This document shows, piece by piece, positions 49,100 through 59,737 of a stretch of DNA of 64,000 nt. Where the stretch lies: the NCBI GenBank assembly GCA_013368445.1, contig JAACJO010000029.1:361689-425688 (forward strand), read 5' to 3'. The notes below the pieces were generated by a model, which was not told the DNA's origin, ran no database searches, and saw only the letters and a program-made list of their open reading frames with translations. The number at the start of each line of letters is the position of its first letter. The first letter of the stretch is position 1. The stretch is from Leucocoprinus leucothites. Its lineage: Eukaryota > Basidiomycota > Agaricomycetes > Agaricales > Agaricaceae. The position numbers were made by a program, and so were the translations under genes.

Positions 49100-52000
49100 C
49101 TATTGAGTCTCGTTGAAACGCTTCTCTTCCTCCAATTTCGTCCTTAAGCGTACGCGAGTTCTCAACCTCGCCTCTAGCATAGCAGTATCCACAGATGTGT
49201 TTTGGGGAGCAGAGTCTAGACCTTCCGCATCGGTACGATCACGACAATCCCGTATTGATCGCCGCAGGCTTCTGTAAGCTCTAACATTATAGTTTGGAGA
49301 GTTTCTGTCCAATTCTGACGTAGGAATGGAGACATCCACGATCGCGGAGGGGTCACATTGCTGCCCTTGAACTTCTTTGACACCTGTGCTCACGTTATTC
49401 GAATCCTCGCCTGCTTGTTTATTTTCTTCTCGCAGGCGAAATAGCAGCTTCGCCCGAAAATCTGGGCTAAGACTCGTGGGATTTCGATCATGATGAATTA
49501 TGATTGGGGAGGGAGCATGCGGGCCGTGAGTTGCCATCGCGGGTGGGGCCGGTCCCACGTGTGGTTGATGTACTTCTATATGTTACGTGAGTTGACATGA
49601 ATAGGCATGAACAGATGAGCCTCGATCGAACCTTTCTGAACACTATTTATGTGTGTGCGAAGTGTCGCGCGTGTCTGAGCGCTAGATGAGGGTTCAGGCG
49701 TGGGGACCACAGAGGAGTCGTTAGATATGATGTCGTTGGACGAGTTAGAAGTCCAGCAGACTCCGCCGGTGGGCGGCACTGAAGACGCTGTGAGAGAAGA
49801 AATCAGACCAGCAATTTTCGCGGAATCGTCCTGGCAATGGTGATCATGTAGGGATGATGATGTTCGGTGGGTGGAGGAGCTAGAGCTGGGTATCACGGAC
49901 TGAGGGGTAGAAGTCGGGATCTGGAGGTCCTCAGCTTTAGTACTTATCTCGTCTCTGAGGTGAGAATTGCTTGACACCAGATCCGGAGTTATTTCAGGTC
50001 CCAGCGGTATCCCACCATGATTATCTGCAATGCCATGATGAGGATCTGTAGCGTGTTGCTGACTTGGTGTTCCTTCATCAGTTTGATCAATGAGAGTGGT
50101 CACTGGGTCTGATAGACGTTGGGGAAGAGGTAGCCGCTGGAGTGGACAGTGTGAATTTTCACTGGGTGACATGCGACGTTGTAGGCCGTCATGATGTTGA
50201 TTGCGTGGTAAACGAGAAGGCGTCACAAGAGAGAGGTGGGTCCGGATGGATTCTGAAAGTGACTTCAGCCGGGGCGCCCTGCCCTTCGCAATGGAAGGCT
50301 GTTCAGAGTTCTCGGAAAGGCCAGTAAAGTGAAGAGGCACATGTTGAGACGCAAGCGCATCAGAGTTAGGAGTCATTTCGCGCTCGCGGGCTTGTCTCGA
50401 TGCGGTATCTTCCACGCCGGGACCATCGGCGTTAGGGGACTGCTCGCCTGTTGAGAGACAAGATATGGGACTCGTCGCCTGCAAAGCATTGTTGGGCCCA
50501 TTGCCATCTTGGAAATGACTGATAACTTGGGCAAGAGATTCAGGTAAGACGCGCTGAAATGGAGGCATAAATTTATCTAGTTTCACAATTATAGTCTGTT
50601 ATTTAAGTAAAAGGGGCGTACCTCCTTTTCTTTCCCCTTTCGAGAGCGACCGGAGGTATCTTGCCTGGGGGTCCTCCCAGCCGTACGATGACCCTGATTA
50701 TCTTGGCGTTGCTCCGGACTCGCACTGTCGGAGAGTTAAGCCGTTGTGCCGGACCCAAATCTTAGTATTCAACTCACGCTAAAACTGGGACTACTCTGTC
50801 AATCGAAGGAGACCCGGAATTGCTGGAATTGAGACGCTCGAGCCCTTCCACCTCACCCAAGCCCACAGCGTGTCCGTTATCTTGTGTCAGCTGTGGCGAT
50901 CTCGGTGGTGATCTAGAGGGCATTCTCTCGCGAGATCTTCGCTGTCCATGTTCCCGTGTTTCCCATCTAGTCCTTTGACGCCTGGCTTGGGGTGGTGGAG
51001 AAACATTAGGCGGGCGCTCATACTGATGCTTTTGATTCAGAACAGGCACAGTAATTAATAATTGACACGGTCATATGGCATACCTGTACAACACTGTCAT
51101 AAACAAAGAGGTCTCGATATGGCGACCGGACATAGGAATAAACCTCTGGAAGCACCATGAAAACTGTTCATCAATGTCAATAAGAACCATACCTTACCGT
51201 GAGCGAAGTGTTCCGCATTAATATATCTGTTTCCTGGCTCGTATTGGGTATCCATATCCAAAAACTCGGCTAGCAGCTTCACCGCCGACTCCGAACGTAT
51301 ATCTATAGCTTTCATCAAGGATATGATGAGACTTGTTAAAAACTATCTCAATGAGCAAATGTCACGATCAAGTGTCGTGCATAGCATACCTCTATATCAA
51401 GGCCGTGCCAGACTTGAAGTTCTCTTCGCAGAAACGAGGTGGTTCGAGAGATGAGATCTGGGGAAGCTGCGAACTGCGCAGGCGTAGGATACGGGCGAAA
51501 TTTGGTGAATGAATTTGAGGCAACATGCTAACATGACTCGGGTTAGACCTGGGAAACTGGGGGCTCAAGGTGACAAAGATAAAGCATAAGAAAAGACATG
51601 CCTTCGCGTAGAGGTCATGTTTGTAGATCCACCTTCGCATAGCAATGGAAAGCTCGAGCTTGTCGCGCTCATCAAGTTCCTCACGTCGTTGTCTCTCGCG
51701 CTCGCGTTCTCGCCTCCTTCGACGTGCAGAATTTCGAGCTTCTATCGCTGCTGTAGTTTGCGGAGGCAGTAGTAGTTGCGGAGAAGTAGATCTCAGCGGT
51801 GCTAGGTGTTGTTTACGATAGTCAAATCGTGACCGGATGTCATGGATGACATATTCTCCAATGGTTTGGGTACAAAGAGGGCAACGACGCGACTGGGCTG
51901 AAGAAAAATATCAATGTGAGCACATATGATAGAGGATTATTATCAACACCTGTCCATATCATTAGACAGTCAAAACAGAAGTCGTGCGAACATGTTGGAA

Positions 52001-52157
52001 CGACTGTTCGATCTTCCATTGCTTGTAAGCAGATACTGCAATTGTTGTCCGATTCCTCGGTGGTCTCTTGGCCTACGTCGGGTAAGCTAAGCGATCCTTC
52101 ATCCTCTTGTAGCTTAACCCTCTTCGTGGGTGGGCTGAAGGTAGGAGAACCCGACAT
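49100..52157 (-). CDS. RING E3 ubiquitin ligase, TOPORS-like
   Basis: Predicted nuclear E3 ligase. The ATG at 52157 starts MSGSPTFSPPTKRVKLQ, followed by a C3HC4 RING: NNCSICLQAMEDRTVVPTC, SHDFCFDCLMIW, then, across an intron, RRCPLC. All Cys/His ligands are visible. Next come YVIHDIRSRFDYRKQHL, an Arg/Glu-rich helix (RRRRRERERERQ) and AMRRWIYKHDLYAK. YINAEHFAHE and YSYVRSPYRDLFVYDSVVQ follow; this second conserved block after the RING is typical of TOPORS-type proteins. The C-terminal third (51050-49100) is Ser/Pro/Arg-rich and disordered. Stop at 49100. The start is only 139 bp from the divergent SDR A start. No defects noticed; about eight introns. Confidence 0.82.
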
Positions 52158-52296
52158 GCTGGTTGCACTGCACAGACACTGAGAAGAAAGCTACTTAAGA
52201 TTTATTTATATTATGTAAGCGATATGTGATTGGTCATGACGTCAAGCCGGGCTTCACCCTCACCACCATAATAGTTGTGCCGTGACCTTCACAAAT
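52158..52296. promoter_or_regulatory. Compact divergent promoter with CCAAT box and CRE-like palindrome
   Basis: 139 bp separate the ATG codons of the RING ligase (minus) and SDR A (plus). The interval contains ATTGG (inverted CCAAT) at 52229-52233 and the palindrome TGACGTCA at 52237-52244, the classic CRE/ATF-type bZIP site. Which gene responds to them is not known. Confidence 0.6.
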
Positions 52297-53532
52297 ATGT
52301 TATCAGTCTCGAATACCGCAAAGCGCGTCCTTGTTCTTGCGGGTAAGGGCATTTACAACGAGTTTCTCTTCTATTTTCATCTACTGAACTGATACATTTT
52401 AGGTGTAGGAAACGCTGCCGGAACGGGAGCTGCTGTCGCGTGGGTTTGGATTGCAGTCCGTTTTGTATTCACTGAATAGTCAATAGACGTCGCTTTGCGA
52501 AAGAAGGATACAGCATTGCGCTATTGGCTCGCCAAGGGAAAGCACTCCACCACATTGAAAATGAAATCAATAGATCCGGGGGACATGTGAGTTGAATGTA
52601 CTCCTAGTATGCAATTAACGCGAACTTTGTCCTTCAGGCTGCAGCGTTTCCTCTCCTCTCTTACTCACGTGACGATATATCTTCTACTTGGATATCCGTC
52701 CAAGAAAAGTTTTCTGCTCCTGAGTACAATATTCGGGCCGCGGTGTTCAACGCCGGGCAACCTATATTCAAACCATTCTTGGAAATCACCCCAGAAGAGG
52801 TATCAAATAGCTTAGAAGTCAGTACCGCCGCGGCCTTCGCATTTTCTCGCGAAGCTATTCTATCATTCAAAGGAAACGACATCGAAGAACCTCTTGGGAA
52901 GCGGGGTACATTATTATTTACTGGGGCAACAGCGAGCTTACGGGGAAGTCCCATGACAAGCTTATTTGCTGCCGGGAAATCCGGCGCTAGAGCACTTTCT
53001 CAGAGCCTAGCAAAGGAATTCGGGAAGGATAATATACATGTATGTTCTTTCCCCCCGGTATCTGAATCTGAAATTTGTTGACCGTAGCTCGTCAGGTTTC
53101 CCATGTAAGCTCTATTATTCTGTCAAAGAGTTTCTCTTTTGATATCATTTCCGCTTAATGTCCCAGGTTATCATTGATGGATGTGAGAAATTATATATCA
53201 TTCATTTACTGAAAACATACTCAAGATACTTTTACAATCACAGATATCCTTACTGACCGCACACGTCAAATGATGGGTCAGAGAGTTGGGAACTTCGAGG
53301 CTAACTCAAATATCCGACTTAGTCCTGAGAGCATCGCAGATGTACGCATTTCTCTCATGCCACTTCATGATGGTCTGACAGCTGAGTCGTGTCACCTCCA
53401 GGCATTTGTTTACTTAACGAAGCAAGATCGCTCCTCCTGGACATGGGAATTAGATCGTGCGTTGTATATACACCATATCGGGTTCAAGTCTAATCTTGGC
53501 GGGTAGTGCGCCCGGCACACGAAAAATGGTGA
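52297..53532 (+). CDS. Short-chain dehydrogenase/reductase-like protein, SDR A
   Basis: Rossmann-fold NAD(P)-binding protein. Starts MLSVSNTAKRVLVLAG; an intron splits the nucleotide motif GVGNAAGTGAAVA (TGxxxGxG type). Later: RRFAKEGYSIALLAR, NIRAAVFNAGQP (the NAG motif), LLFTGATASLRG with the catalytic Ser, then SLFAAGKSGARALSQSLAKEF. The YxxxK position reads FAAGK: Lys is kept but Tyr is Phe. After NIH a 9-nt exon (53096-53104, VSH) leads to VIIDG, LTDRTRQMMG and a final exon giving LDLRPAHEKW and TGA at 53530-53532. About 265 residues. Convergent with SDR B, whose stop is 94 bp away. Activity through the usual Tyr mechanism is doubtful. Confidence 0.88.
53096..53104 (+). other. 9-nt microexon (VSH) of SDR A
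   Basis: GTTTCCCAT between a GTCAG acceptor and a GTAAGC donor, phase 0. It joins NIH to VIIDG. The same exon exists in SDR B and SDR C. Confidence 0.8.
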
Positions 53533-53626
53533 AGATGATCTGATGGTTTCATACGAAATAGATTCTTTCTACAATATTGATATCAATTTAAGGCATTTAA
53601 GTAATGTGACTCGTTGTTTCTATCCT

Positions 53627-54937
53627 TTACCACTTCTCATGAGCAGGGCGTACTAGAACAGAAAACGAAGTCCAGTGTCAGTAAGTGTGCACTAGTGGCA
53701 AATGATGGTCTCTACGTACAATCTAACTCCCAGGTCCAGGCAGATCTATCTTGCCTAACTAGGTATAGGTATGACTAGAAAACATGAGCCATACGAACGG
53801 ATGCGATTGTATCGTGACTCACGTTCGCTATGCTTTCCGCATTCAGTCTGATATCTTCGTTCTGCTCCCACTCGGACCCTTTATCGCGATTTCTCTCTGT
53901 GCGGATGACTTACGCCACACATCAGCTCACAATTAAAGAAGTTGGCACATTACTTACCGCCATCAATGATCACCTAGTGCGGTTCAATCCGTCAGTAAGT
54001 GCCATTGTGTGTGAGAAATCATCTTACATGCGCAACCTATCGTCACATTGTTGGGTAAGTGTGGATGGCTAGTAAGCATAGATGACTCACATGAATGTTT
54101 TCCTTCCCAAACTCCTTATTCAAACTTTGTGATAAAGCCCTCAACGCAAATTTTCCCGAAGCAAATGCACTAGTGAATACATTTCCCCGGAGACTGGCTG
54201 TAGCACCTGTGAAGATCAGCGCTCCTCGTTTCCCATTTCCACCCTCTAGGGAGTTCTCCTTAAAGGTAAGAATTGCTTCGCGAGAAAACGCAAAAGCCGC
54301 AACACTGTTGACATGCATGGATTGTTCGATGTCCTCGACTGTGACATCCAAGAATTTCTTGAATACCCCATAACCTGTATTCCAGACAGCAACCCTGATC
54401 TCGTAAGAGGGGCTTTTGAATCGTTCTTTGATCGAGGCCCAAGCAGTCTTGATGGCTTCAGTAGAGTAAGATGACAGTGGGAATGCAACTGCCTAAGATA
54501 ATGAAATTGATTTGGATCAGAAACGATCAAGGGGTAGGAGCTCCGCAATTGCTCGCGTGCACCTGTCGAGACAGCGGCGCTAAGGGTGAGCTTGAACTAG
54601 AACTCACCTCGCCATGCGGAATCTCGTTCAATTGCTTCTCAAACAAGATAAGCGAATCTTTAGCTCTGGCTAAAAGCGCAACAGCGTAGCCCTCCTTGGC
54701 GAAAAGCCGTCTGGTGGAAGCAGAATGGTCGTATGTTAGCCATCGGAAGTAAACGACGCCCAGCTGGCAGGGGTCATGATCCGATTCCTCGACTTACGCA
54801 ACGGCAGCTCCTGTTCCGCCACCATTTCCAACTCCTGGATTATGAGAATACGGAGTAAATCTCAATTATGTAGACCCGTATGGGGAAAGTGTTTCAGGCC
54901 CACCTGCCACAACGATGACCTTCTTGGTAGATGCCAT
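53627..54937 (-). CDS. Short-chain dehydrogenase/reductase-like protein, SDR B
   Basis: Paralogue of SDR A. Start MASTKKVIVVAG at 54937, then GVGNGGGTGAAVA across an intron, RLFAKEGYAVALLARAK, EIRVAVWNTGYG, LIFTGATASLRG (Ser present), SAFASGKFALRALSQSLNKEF (Phe for Tyr, Lys kept), NIH, the 9-nt exon VAH (54028-54036), VIIDGG, EDIRLNAESIAN, YLYLVRQDRSAWTWELD and a last exon LRPAHEKW ending TAA at 53627-53629. The intron positions and phases match SDR A. Lies downstream of a lectin gene on the same strand, the order also seen at 57.8-59.7 kb. No defects seen; about 275 residues. Confidence 0.88.
54028..54036 (-). other. 9-nt microexon (VAH) of SDR B
   Basis: Minus strand GTTGCGCAT between a GATAG acceptor and a GTAAGA donor, phase 0; equivalent to the microexon of SDR A. 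Confidence 0.8.
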
Positions 54938-55911
54938 GTCAACTTGATATCTGGATCTTCTTCTAGCGTGTTCGTAATGTGCAGCAACGTTTGTAGGGGA
55001 TGATTCTCCCGGTTGCGGCGGTCTTATAGTTCTGAAACGACCCTCTGTTTTGCGAAATTATCGCACACGATGGCATGATTTATCCCTTGGTAAGCAGAAG
55101 CCCGAGGCTCACGTCAGCCTTACTGTAACACAGTGATGGGGGTGTCTTGGGTTAGAAAGAAGCAGTGAGCGTGGGATGAAGTGGTTCACTGATGAGCAAG
55201 ACACAGAAAGCAGAGACCAGAAACGCTGAAGAAAGGGGTTATAGCGGGGCAGGGTCGATCGGGTTTTTATCGTTTCATGATCGCATCAAAGCAGACTAAT
55301 TAAACTGAGCTCAGGTTACTTTGCTTTTACCCATGGCGGAACCTCTGCCCACAAAATACTGAATTTTTGGAAATGGTCCGGAAACATAAACTTTGGCAGT
55401 CATTACCGAAAATGTCTGGCTTTCAACCAACCAAAGCAGTATTCTCGAACTCGTCAGTCACTTAGCAGTATACTATATATATCTCAGCTTACTATGAGCT
55501 GAACCATTTTCACCTAATTATACAATCTCACACCTCACTCAGTTATTTCTAATCCGTCGTCCAGACCCACAAGCCCTCCGGATCGACGCCTTACAGAGCA
55601 AAGCTGCATACCCCTTACAAACGTGGGCACTTCAACCCGACATCCAATACTCCTCTCCTCGAAAGATGTAAGACCTCCGGTCCCCGACCCTGTACCAGCC
55701 CCGGTATTGAGTGCCGAGCACCAACATGGTGAACCGCAGTCCGTGGTTTCTGCTGCTTCCAGACTTGCGAATAGATTTACGATGACTTGAGGCAAAGCCT
55801 CGGGATATTACTTAATATCTGGCCGAAATTTTTAATTCCTCAGACCGCAGAGTAATTGTGTCTTTATGAAGTAACTACGAATACCACAGCTTTTTCATAG
55901 ATCTACCGACT
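54938..55911. other. Intergenic between SDR B and lectin 1
   Basis: About 1 kb with the SDR B promoter. An 86-residue minus-strand frame (55535-55795) has no recognisable features. No exon linking the lectin to SDR B was found. Confidence 0.5.
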
Positions 55912-56637
55912 TTAAACTGCTTGCATGTTAGAACGTGTCGCTGTTGCCCAATATCGCATCAATAAACTCACCTTCATCAAAGGTCCAGAGCTGGTTCAGC
56001 CCTTCCCATTGGCCCCAGATCTCAATATCTGGTCCTTTTCCATGGTTCGAGAGATCAAGGCTCTTCTTGACGTGTGGTACTGAGATTCTGATCGAGCCGA
56101 GGTTAATCAACATTCCGACTCAACGCAACAGGCTGGACGTTGACACACCTAAAGTGTTCTTTGTTGCGTTCATCCTGCCAGATGTGCCAGAAGTACTTTT
56201 GCTCCGATTCGAGGGCGATGACTTTGGCTCCGTTGGAAGTACTATAATTTTCTACACCGGCATAAGTCCCAGATCCAAGATTTCTAATGGTCCATCCATC
56301 GCTTGTGCGGTCGAGCATCCACTGCAGTAAGATTAATGTCAGGATTATCCAAGGGATAGGGCCTGGCCAACGGATTTCAAAGCTCACTCTTTGATTCTGG
56401 CCTCCGTGATCGGAGTAGCCGATGACTGTGGTTGGGTTGTCAGGCGCATTTACGAGATGCGAGTAGTATGGCAAAGAACTCACCTGAGCGATTGTCCGCT
56501 CCAGACAGATCAAGCACACACGACGTATTCCCAACATTAGTGAGTCTGTAAACGTGGCCGGATTGGATGTCGGTGACGCCCATGATGAGTATTGCTAGAT
56601 GTTCTGGAGATAAAGGAATGTCGAACGATTGGGCCAT
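55912..56637 (-). CDS. Ricin-B-type beta-trefoil lectin, lectin 1
   Basis: Carbohydrate-binding protein with no enzymatic domain, probably cytoplasmic (no signal peptide); relatives such as the Clitocybe nebularis lectin family are thought to defend fruiting bodies. Start MAQSFDIPLSPEHLAILIMG at 56637. Three subdomains: VYRLTNVGNTSCVLDLSGADNRS with GYSDHGGQNQRW; GWTIRNLGSGTYAGVENY with KYFWHI; SLDLSNHGKGPDIEIWG with WEGLNQLWTFDE. The last intron (GTGAGT donor, branch-like CTAAC, CAG acceptor) leaves a tiny final exon giving DEV and a TAA at 55912-55914. Four to five introns; about 165 residues. The sugar specificity cannot be told. Confidence 0.85.
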
Positions 56638-57752
56638 CTTTTCCTTTATATAGCTTCTTCAAGCCATAAACAGCTATATGAGCACCAGTGCACAATCAAA
56701 CTAGGAAGGGAATAGAAGGAACATGCTGTGAGGGATGATCGAAATACAGTCCCCTTATTCCCATACCCTCATCTGAGAGTACTACTATCTTTTTGTGGGG
56801 CGAGCCCCATCTGCAACTTCTAGAATGTTCAGCGATCTCGTGACGACTTCCGGGTTCTCTGGCTAAACCACCCGAACGAGTTATGAAGCACCGCCTTCTC
56901 CCGACTGCCACCGAGTACCCAGGTTTAAAAACCAGTACGCACATCGGCCACTGCCAAGTATACCTTTCTAACTCTCATCCTTATAAAAAATATCCAACAT
57001 GGTTTACTCTAGTCAATTATTAAACATCGAATAGATCTCCTGGAGTACACTTTCAGCGGATTATGAGGTAAAGAGCAACAAGATCGGAACAGATTCTCAT
57101 CTAATAGCACCGTGGCTCGAAAAGAAAAAGGCTACCATCGCCGGAACTTGCTTGATCGACGTCAGGGTCCACTGACGTCGAGGTCTACGTACGCGCAGCA
57201 TTCATGATCCTCATTCAATGGGAGTCACCAATTCATCGCAGCAGTTATCGATGGGGCGGTGACATCAATTTGCTCATGTGCCTCTCCGTCGTATACTTGG
57301 ACGCGAAGAAGAGCTTGAATGACATTATCACTGGATTGCTGTGCATATCTGATTTGACCGGATTTGTGCAATCAAAACCAGTAATTAGGGTCATGGGGGC
57401 TCTCTCCTGCCAGTGCTTGTCTGATTCCGAAAGGCTGTTCCTTCGATCGTAAAGTAAGCCGGCACAATCATTTACTAGCGCTGCTCTTATGTATCCGGAG
57501 TGAGTGAATGCGACTTTGGAATCAGACATTGTCTCCGGCCCCATCGAATATACATGGGCTTTTTGTTCACTTTCCGCAAAGCTCCCAGTTAGGTTGTGGT
57601 GACTGGGATGCAATTATCCCACCTCTCGTAACTCCACTCCACCATAAACACTGCAATGATCTTGCTATTATACTAGCCAAGTTCTCTTCAACGTAATACA
57701 GGTTTACGATATCACTGTAGCTCCGAATAACTCCTGCGGTCACTTGTAACCG
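56638..57752. other. Intergenic between lectin 1 and SDR C
   Basis: 1.1 kb with the lectin 1 promoter. A 122-residue minus-strand frame (57245-57613) overlaps a plus-strand one and neither has family features. Confidence 0.45.
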
Positions 57753-59049
57753 TCACAAGATATCATCGACTTTCGAAAGGAGGTCAAGGAGTTCCAATCG
57801 TAAAGCACGCTTTGGTGACGACTGAGTGGGACGCACTTCAGCAATATCATTATCAGTGTGTTTTCTGGATGTGTATAAGTTAAGGAAACTCACGGTCCAA
57901 CTCCCACGTCCACGCAGATCTATCTTGTTCGATAAGGTACAAGTACGCCTGGGATATATTCATGTCCTTCAGAAGAATTACTAGACGACAGTCTGATCGC
58001 CTTACTTTTGCTAAGCTTTCTGCCTTGCGCCTGAGATCCTCGTTTTCTGGAGTCTTCACCCCAGAATCATTGGACGAAACTGAGAAATTGGCATTAAAAC
58101 CCAGAACGAACATGTCAGATAGGCCTCGAACTCACGGCTGTCAGTAATCACCTAACAAGACCAATTAGCCGGAATTGGATGTTAGTAGTGAATCTCTATC
58201 TCCTGTACTCACATGGGTTACCTGTAGTCATAGATCAGTAACTGTGACTCTGAAAAGTGAGGAATTTCGCTCACATGGATATTTTCGCTCGCAAACTCCT
58301 TGTTCAAGCATTGCGACAAAGACCGTAAGGCGAACATGGCCGGCGAGAAGGCACTCGTGAAGATTTTTCCTTCGAGGCTAGCGGTAGCTCCCCTGAAGAT
58401 CAACGTCCCTTTTTTACCATTCCCAGCCTCGAGGCTTGTATTCGACCTCATAGTGGTGATCATTTGGCGAGCAAACTCGAAAGCAGCGATACTATTGATC
58501 TGGGCAGACTTTTCGAGGTCCTCGGACGTCAGGGAGAGAAATCTTTTGAGAAAGGGTTGTTGGACATTCCAGATTCCAACGCGAATATCATAGGAAGAAC
58601 TCGGGAAACGGTCCTTCATCGTCTTACATGATTCTGCGATGGCTTCGAGTGAAAAGGATTGCATCGGGAAAGTGACGGCCTACATAAGGTGTCAATGCTC
58701 GTCAAAGAAAAAAGGGAAAAGAGGTAAAGAAACACGTAGAGTTCGTGGGCTGACCTCAGCATCTATCATATAATCCAACTCCCTTTGTAGTTGTTTCACG
58801 GTCTCACCCTGAATATCGAGAATTGCGACCACGTATCCCGCCCTAGTGAAAAACCGGCTGTAACCCGACACATATCTAATAAGAACATCGTTCAAAGTGG
58901 AGTTCTGCGAATTAGCTTACGCAGCGGCCGCTCCTTCTGCCGCATCACTTCCGGTACCTAAATTGTGAGGTAAACGCGACTAATCTCGAATAAGGAAAGA
59001 GACTGGCTCGTGAGTTCGAACCCACCTATTATGACGGCAACTTTCTTGA
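57753..59049 (-). CDS. Degenerate SDR domain, SDR C (no ATG of its own in frame)
   Basis: Third paralogue. Exons read VKKVAVIIG (from 59049), TGSDAAEGAAAA (glycine motif altered, not TGxxxGxG), FFTRAGYVVAILD, YDIRVGIWNVQQP, LIFRGATASLEG, SAFSPAMFALRSLSQCLNKEF (both Tyr and Lys of YxxxK lost), NIH, the 9-nt exon VTH (58213-58221), VITDS, LRRKAESLAK, YLYLIEQDRSAWTWELD and a last exon LRPTQSS..., extended to TGA at 57753-57755. All introns still splice in frame and no stop interrupts, so it is probably expressed. The homologous start codon is ATA. Either it is spliced to the lectin just upstream, or it uses an ATG at 59113-59115 with a 47-nt intron. Likely a pseudoenzyme. Confidence 0.75.
58213..58221 (-). 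other. 9-nt microexon (VTH) of SDR C
   Basis: Minus strand GTAACCCAT between a CTACAG acceptor and a GTGAGT donor, phase 0; equivalent to those of SDR A and B. Confidence 0.8.
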
Positions 59050-59098
59050 CTATGAACGTTCTTAGCTTGCAAGCAGGAACTCGACCATTCGTATACAG

Positions 59099-59737
59099 TC
59101 ACGACTCACTTTCATCTAGTTCCCACTGCTGCTGGGGCCATTGATTCTTTGGCAAGCTCTCCCATATTCGACCTTCGCGCAGTACACCATGGTAACAAAA
59201 CTCGAGCGCTTGATTAGCGCCCGGTACTAAAAACCTGGAATAACGTCAGTCACCCCAACATGGAAAAGGATATCATACTTCACCTGAATGCGATACCCTG
59301 TGATTGATGCACAGACTCGGAGGAGACATCCCATGTATATGGCTCCTTAGTAGCGATAACTCTAGTGCCATCAGCATAGCGATTGTCAGTATTTCTTCGT
59401 CCTTCAACCGCAAGATAATGTCCTGTTTCAACGCTCGTGATGTGCCAGCCGTTATCTGTCTTCAGGAAATCCCACTTAAGGGTGATTGCATAAGATTCCC
59501 TCTCCTGAACCACGAAGTGCAAAGGCTTGCCTTTTCGTTGTCTCCTCCTTTGATTTCACATCCAGTCGCTTTAGGGCAGCGGTACCATCAGTTCAAAGAC
59601 AAGCAGGATACTAAACAGGTATTGAAGGCCGACATACTTGAGCGATGATCGACGGGGGAGAGGTGAAAGGTACGCTCTCCGAATTTGACATTTTTTAGTC
59701 TGTAGCGGTGATTGGAGTGGATTTCGCTGACGGTCAT
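59099..59737 (-). CDS. Ricin-B-type beta-trefoil lectin, lectin 2, possibly 5' part of a lectin-SDR fusion
   Basis: Start MTVSEIHSNHRYRLKNVKFG at 59737. The subdomains are recognisable by alignment to lectin 1: FHLSPVDHRS then GGDNEKW; GWHITSVETGHYLAVEG with PYTWDV; ALEFCYHGVLREGRIW with QWPQQQWELDE. The intron after GGDNEK (59475-59530, 56 nt) has a GC donor and sits at the same place and phase as the GT-AG intron in lectin 1. About 151 residues end in DE at 59110, at a GTGAGT donor conserved with lectin 1. Three outcomes are possible: read on to TGA 59099-59101; splice at AAG to a short KRS end; or splice at CATAG (intron 59050-59109, 60 nt) straight into SDR C in frame. No signal peptide. 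Confidence 0.78.

Noticed and set aside
54938..55911. Fusion of lectin 1 to SDR B
   Set aside because: SDR B has its own good ATG, the gap is about 1 kb, and lectin 1 has a proper last exon (CTAAC branch, CAG acceptor, then stop).
59008..59028. tRNA-like T-arm (TGAGTTCGAACCCAC)
   Set aside because: The stem has a mismatch, no acceptor or anticodon arms can be drawn, and the bases lie in an SDR C intron.
59475..59530. Frameshift in lectin 2, or a 26-nt intron
   Set aside because: A 56-nt GC-AG intron at the position conserved in lectin 1 explains the frame change better; 26 nt would be too short to splice.
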